From: Oscillospiraceae bacterium
GTDB taxonomy: Bacteria > Bacillota > Clostridia > Christensenellales > Aristaeellaceae
Direction of reading: 5' to 3'
NCBI GenBank assembly: GCA_031255415.1
Contig: JAIRSO010000018.1
Location: forward strand, 34,870-98,869
DNA length: 64,000 bases
Both the position numbers and the translations under genes were made by a program. Positions 61,699 to 64,000 of this stretch are shown here, piece by piece. The notes under the pieces are model-generated. The model had not been told where the DNA came from and ran no database searches. It saw only the letters and a program-made list of their open reading frames with translations. How positions within the stretch are numbered: the first letter of the stretch is position 1; every line of letters begins with the position of its first letter.

Positions 61699-62091
61699 TC
61701 ATCCTTCAAAGAACTCCAGCTTCTCACCGTCCGGACCCGCGAGGAATATGTTTCGGAATCCGGCTAGCTCGCCCGTCAGATCGCTCACCTTGTCCGATAG
61801 GAAACGCACGTTCTTCGCGCGCAGCGACTCGACGAACGCGTCTATCCCGGTCACGTCCATACAGATGTGATCGACGGGTCCCGCCTCGGATGGAACCTTA
61901 CCGTCCGCGCGCTGGATCAGCTCGACTATGCATCCCCCCGCGCGCAGGAACGCCAGACGCGTGCCGTTGTCCAGCGTCTCGCGCCTGAACGCCGCGAAAC
62001 CCAGCATATCCTGGTAGAACGCGGCGGACCTTTCGATATCGGATACGATAACGCCGATGTGGGAGAGTCCCTTTACGCCGTAACCAGCCAT
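61699..62091 (-). CDS. VOC-family protein (glyoxalase/dioxygenase fold)
   Basis: 130 residues from the ATG at 62091, 8 bases after GGAGG; two in-frame ATG codons further up have poorer ribosome sites. Two beta-alpha-beta-beta-beta modules: GLSHIGVIVSDIERSAAFYQDMLGF, and GPVDHICMDVTGIDAFVESL. Metal-type residues His, Glu and His in GLSHIG, CIVELIQ and VDHIC, plus Glu in KLEFFEG. Could be a lactoylglutathione lyase-like or methylmalonyl-CoA epimerase-like enzyme; the short sequence does not decide. Same strand as tex and probably cotranscribed. Confidence 0.85.
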   Translation of the reverse strand: MAGYGVKGLSHIGVIVSDIERSAAFYQDMLGFAAFRRETLDNGTRLAFLRAGGCIVELIQRADGKVPSEAGPVDHICMDVTGIDAFVESLRAKNVRFLSDKVSDLTGELAGFRNIFLAGPDGEKLEFFEG

Positions 62092-62374
62092 TACAGCCGC
62101 CTCCATACTAATGATTTTTTTGGGCATACTTAAGAAACGCCGCTGGCGCGAGCCGCCAGCCGATGCATTATACCACGATTTGGATGGATGTGGAAGCGGT
62201 TCGGCGCGGTTTTGATCGGTTTACGCGATCAGTTGGAACTTTGTTTTCCTTTGCGCGTCGAAGTAATGACAGGCGAGGGGAGAGAGCGCGCGAGGCTTGG
62301 GATGGGCCGAGCGCTATGAATGTTCTATATCCGCTTGGGTAGGCATACGCATATCCCAAACGGAGGTGAACGGG

Positions 62375-63256
62375 ATGCGAGACGGTTCGCATACGCGGGA
62401 GGACGGCGCAAGCGTCTTTCATGGGCGGCGGGGCTCGGCTCCGCCACTGGTTAAGTGGGACTCCGTCCCACATCCCGGTTGGAAAGAACGCCTGCGCGGC
62501 AGATGCGCCGCGCTGATAACGCTGGTTATACTAAGCGCGGTGTATATCGCGTCCGCGCCGGGCGGGGATGTGATGGCGGCCTCGCGTAAACGCGAACTGC
62601 CCGTGTATAACGTCGAGCGCAGCGACAAGGTGGTCGCTATCAGCTTCGACGCGGCGTGGGGGAACGCGAATACGGCGGCGCTGCTGGATCTGCTGGATGA
62701 GTACGGCGTAAAGACGACGTTCTTCGTCGTTGGGATATGGGTGGAGAAGTATCCCGAATTGGTTCGGGAGATCGCTTCGCGCGGGCACGAGGTGGAAAGC
62801 CACTCAGCCACGCATCCGCATATGCCGCAGCTGTCCGACGATAAAATGCGCCAGGAACTGAAGGCGGTCGCCGACCGGATCGAGACTCTCACCGGAAAAC
62901 GCCCGACACTGTTCCGCCCGCCGTACGGAGATTATAACGACCGGACGATATTGGTCGCCAGGCAGGAAGGATACGAGGTAATCCAATGGAATGTGGATTC
63001 GCTGGACTGGAAGAACCTAGGCGCGCAGCCAATGATAGCCGCGGCTACAAAGGCTCTCGCGCCGGGGAATATCGTCCTGTTCCACAACGATTCCAAGTAC
63101 CTCATGGACGCCCTGCCAACGATACTCGATTATTATGTCTCAAGCGGGTATAAAGTGATCCCCGTTTCGCAAATACTGTTACCGGGCGATACGTATATCG
63201 ATCACGCGGGTACACAGCATCCCAAAGCCCAAACCGCTCCGGCCCCGGAAGCCTGA
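62375..63256 (+). CDS. Polysaccharide deacetylase, PdaB-like
   Basis: 293 residues from the ATG at 62375, 6 bases after GGAGGTG. An N-terminal membrane anchor (about 43-62) and a CE4 NodB domain: FDAAWG (Asp92, with the second Asp of the usual DDG replaced), HSATHPHM (metal His143 and His147), RPPYGDYN and VIQWNVDSLDW, and LFHND near the end. FDxxWG and HSxTHPHM are typical of PdaB, a deacetylase required for stable spores, and other sporulation genes lie nearby. It would deacetylate peptidoglycan or another wall glycan outside the membrane. Confidence 0.85.
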   Translation: MRDGSHTREDGASVFHGRRGSAPPLVKWDSVPHPGWKERLRGRCAALITLVILSAVYIASAPGGDVMAASRKRELPVYNVERSDKVVAISFDAAWGNANTAALLDLLDEYGVKTTFFVVGIWVEKYPELVREIASRGHEVESHSATHPHMPQLSDDKMRQELKAVADRIETLTGKRPTLFRPPYGDYNDRTILVARQEGYEVIQWNVDSLDWKNLGAQPMIAAATKALAPGNIVLFHNDSKYLMDALPTILDYYVSSGYKVIPVSQILLPGDTYIDHAGTQHPKAQTAPAPEA

Positions 63257-63282
63257 CGCGGGATACGAAGAGGTGGACACCG

Positions 63283-64000
63283 ATGGAACGGATTGTGAAT
63301 CAACTGCGGTTGACCGGGATCATGGCTAACGCGCCGGTTTTCAGCCACGAGCTGTTCGGGGAGGCCTTCTATCAGTTTACCCTGTCTGTGCCCCGGTTGT
63401 CGGGCGTGCAGGATCACCTGCCGGTGACGGCGTCGGAGCGGCTGCTAACGCCGCTTAACCCGAAGGTGGGTATGTCGCTGCGGCTGGAAGGCCAGGCGCG
63501 CTCGTACAACAAGGTCATCAACGGCGCGGGCAGGCTGCTGATAACAGCCTTCGCGCAGCAGCTCTACGTGCCGCAGGATGAACAGAACCCCAATACGATT
63601 CAGTTGGCCGGCGCGCTGTGTAAACCGCCGGCGTACCGCACCACGCCGTTCGGGCGCGAGATCGCAGACCTTATGCTGGCAGTCAATAGGGCGTATGGGA
63701 AAAGCGATTACATACCGTGCATAGCGTGGGGCAGGAACGCGCGGTTCGCGTCGCGTATGTCTATCGGCGATCAGATACAGATAGACGGCAGGCTGCAGTC
63801 AAGGCCGTATCAGAAACAGATGCCCGACGGCGCGATCGTCGAGAAGGTGGCCTACGAGGTCTCCGTCGGACGGCTGGAAGCGATACGCAGCGAGACCGCT
63901 CTGCCTGTCAGATTCACGCCCGAAGATACCCCCGCCCAGGCGGGGGAGTTAAGCCCAACGGTAACTGCCGAACCTGATGGCGAGGCCGCGCAGGCGGATA
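63283..64000 (+). CDS. SSB-like OB-fold protein (3' end outside window)
   Basis: Starts at ATG 63283, 8 bases after GAGGTGG, and stays open to the window end, so 239 residues are visible. The first 100 residues open with an SSB-like strand (QLRLTGIMANAPVFSHE) and carry FYQFTLSVPRLSG. The second half has the classical SSB block IPCIAWGRNARFASRMSIGDQIQIDGRLQSR (only its key residues W-G-R-N-A and G-D-x-I-x-I-x-G-R cited). There may be two OB domains. This is distinct from the ssb at 38.7 kb. Role unknown; a specialised SSB is plausible. Ala/Glu-rich tail begins near the end. Confidence 0.75.
   Translation, partial: MERIVNQLRLTGIMANAPVFSHELFGEAFYQFTLSVPRLSGVQDHLPVTASERLLTPLNPKVGMSLRLEGQARSYNKVINGAGRLLITAFAQQLYVPQDEQNPNTIQLAGALCKPPAYRTTPFGREIADLMLAVNRAYGKSDYIPCIAWGRNARFASRMSIGDQIQIDGRLQSRPYQKQMPDGAIVEKVAYEVSVGRLEAIRSETALPVRFTPEDTPAQAGELSPTVTAEPDGEAAQAD

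Noticed and set aside
1..64000. tRNA, rRNA or other structural RNA genes
   Set aside because: I found no cloverleaf or known RNA sequence by eye; a covariance-model scan would be decisive.

Overview
The window looks like about 64 kb of chromosome from a GC-rich, spore-forming, low-redundancy member of the Bacillota (class Clostridia is my best guess; genus not recognisable). Support: an HPr kinase/phosphorylase, RqcH, a class 1B PyrD with its PyrK partner, E. coli-like PyrB/PyrI, strong AAGGAGG-type ribosome binding sites with many GTG/TTG starts, a clear CtsR operator, and a SpoIVFA/SpoIVFB-like pair with mother-cell sigma-type promoters nearby. I see no rRNA, tRNA, phage, IS transposase or CRISPR array.

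Layout. 1-6.9 kb (+): a cut-off envelope-type protein, then aconitase, NADP-type isocitrate dehydrogenase and topoisomerase III, overlapping one another. 6.8-10.8 kb (-): a tightly coupled redox operon (old-yellow-enzyme type reductase, short-chain dehydrogenase, fumarate-reductase-like flavoprotein) of unknown substrate. 10.9-15.2 kb (+): alpha/beta hydrolase, a MurF-like ligase with a membrane N-terminus, Ddl, a small membrane protein. 15.1-23.1 kb (-): guaA, a long ROK protein, a Cof-type HAD phosphatase, hprK, glucokinase, rsmG, an Atg22/UMF1-type transporter. 23.1-23.6 kb: an 86-bp perfect inverted repeat. 23.6-28.7 kb (+): a histidine phosphatase, then a cupin regulator with the spermidine/putrescine ABC operon potABCD. 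28.8-37.8 kb (-): pyrE-pyrB-pyrI-rqcH, a six-domain peptidoglycan-binding lipoprotein, a YjjG-like phosphatase and a Cys-rich protein with three internal repeats. 38.0-39.5 kb (+): rpsF-ssb-rpsR. 39.5-40.2 kb: 58-bp tandem repeats followed by a cluster of DnaA boxes. 40.2-43.8 kb (-): cbpA-type dnaJ and clpB behind a CtsR operator. 44-47.7 kb: Rrf2 regulator, TraX-like protein, a small coat-like protein, an acetyltransferase with an apparently leaderless start and a methyltransferase. 47.8-54.8 kb (-): a large surface-type membrane protein and the operon pyrC-pyrK-pyrD-dnaX. 54.9-59.1 kb: a beta-helix protein behind a sigma-E-like promoter, diverging from spoIVFA-spoIVFB and a lipoprotein. 59.1-64 kb: a repeat-rich spacer, tex, a VOC protein, a PdaB-like deacetylase and a second SSB-like protein cut by the window end.

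How the parts fit. Six pyrimidine genes in two operons (pyrEBI and pyrCKD) cover most of de novo UMP synthesis; carAB and pyrF are not here. hprK, glucokinase and the ROK protein suggest carbon-catabolite control. The spoIVFAB pair, the beta-helix protein, the Cys/Gly/Tyr-rich protein and the PdaB-like enzyme form a scattered sporulation set.

The observations I consider most worth checking are: an in-frame A AAA AAA slippery heptamer in dnaX that would give a gamma-like truncated subunit; the DnaA-box cluster beside rpsF-ssb-rpsR; the CtsR operator; mother-cell sigma promoters before two unrecognised coat-like genes; the unknown redox operon; and a family of hairpin repeats shared by three intergenic regions.
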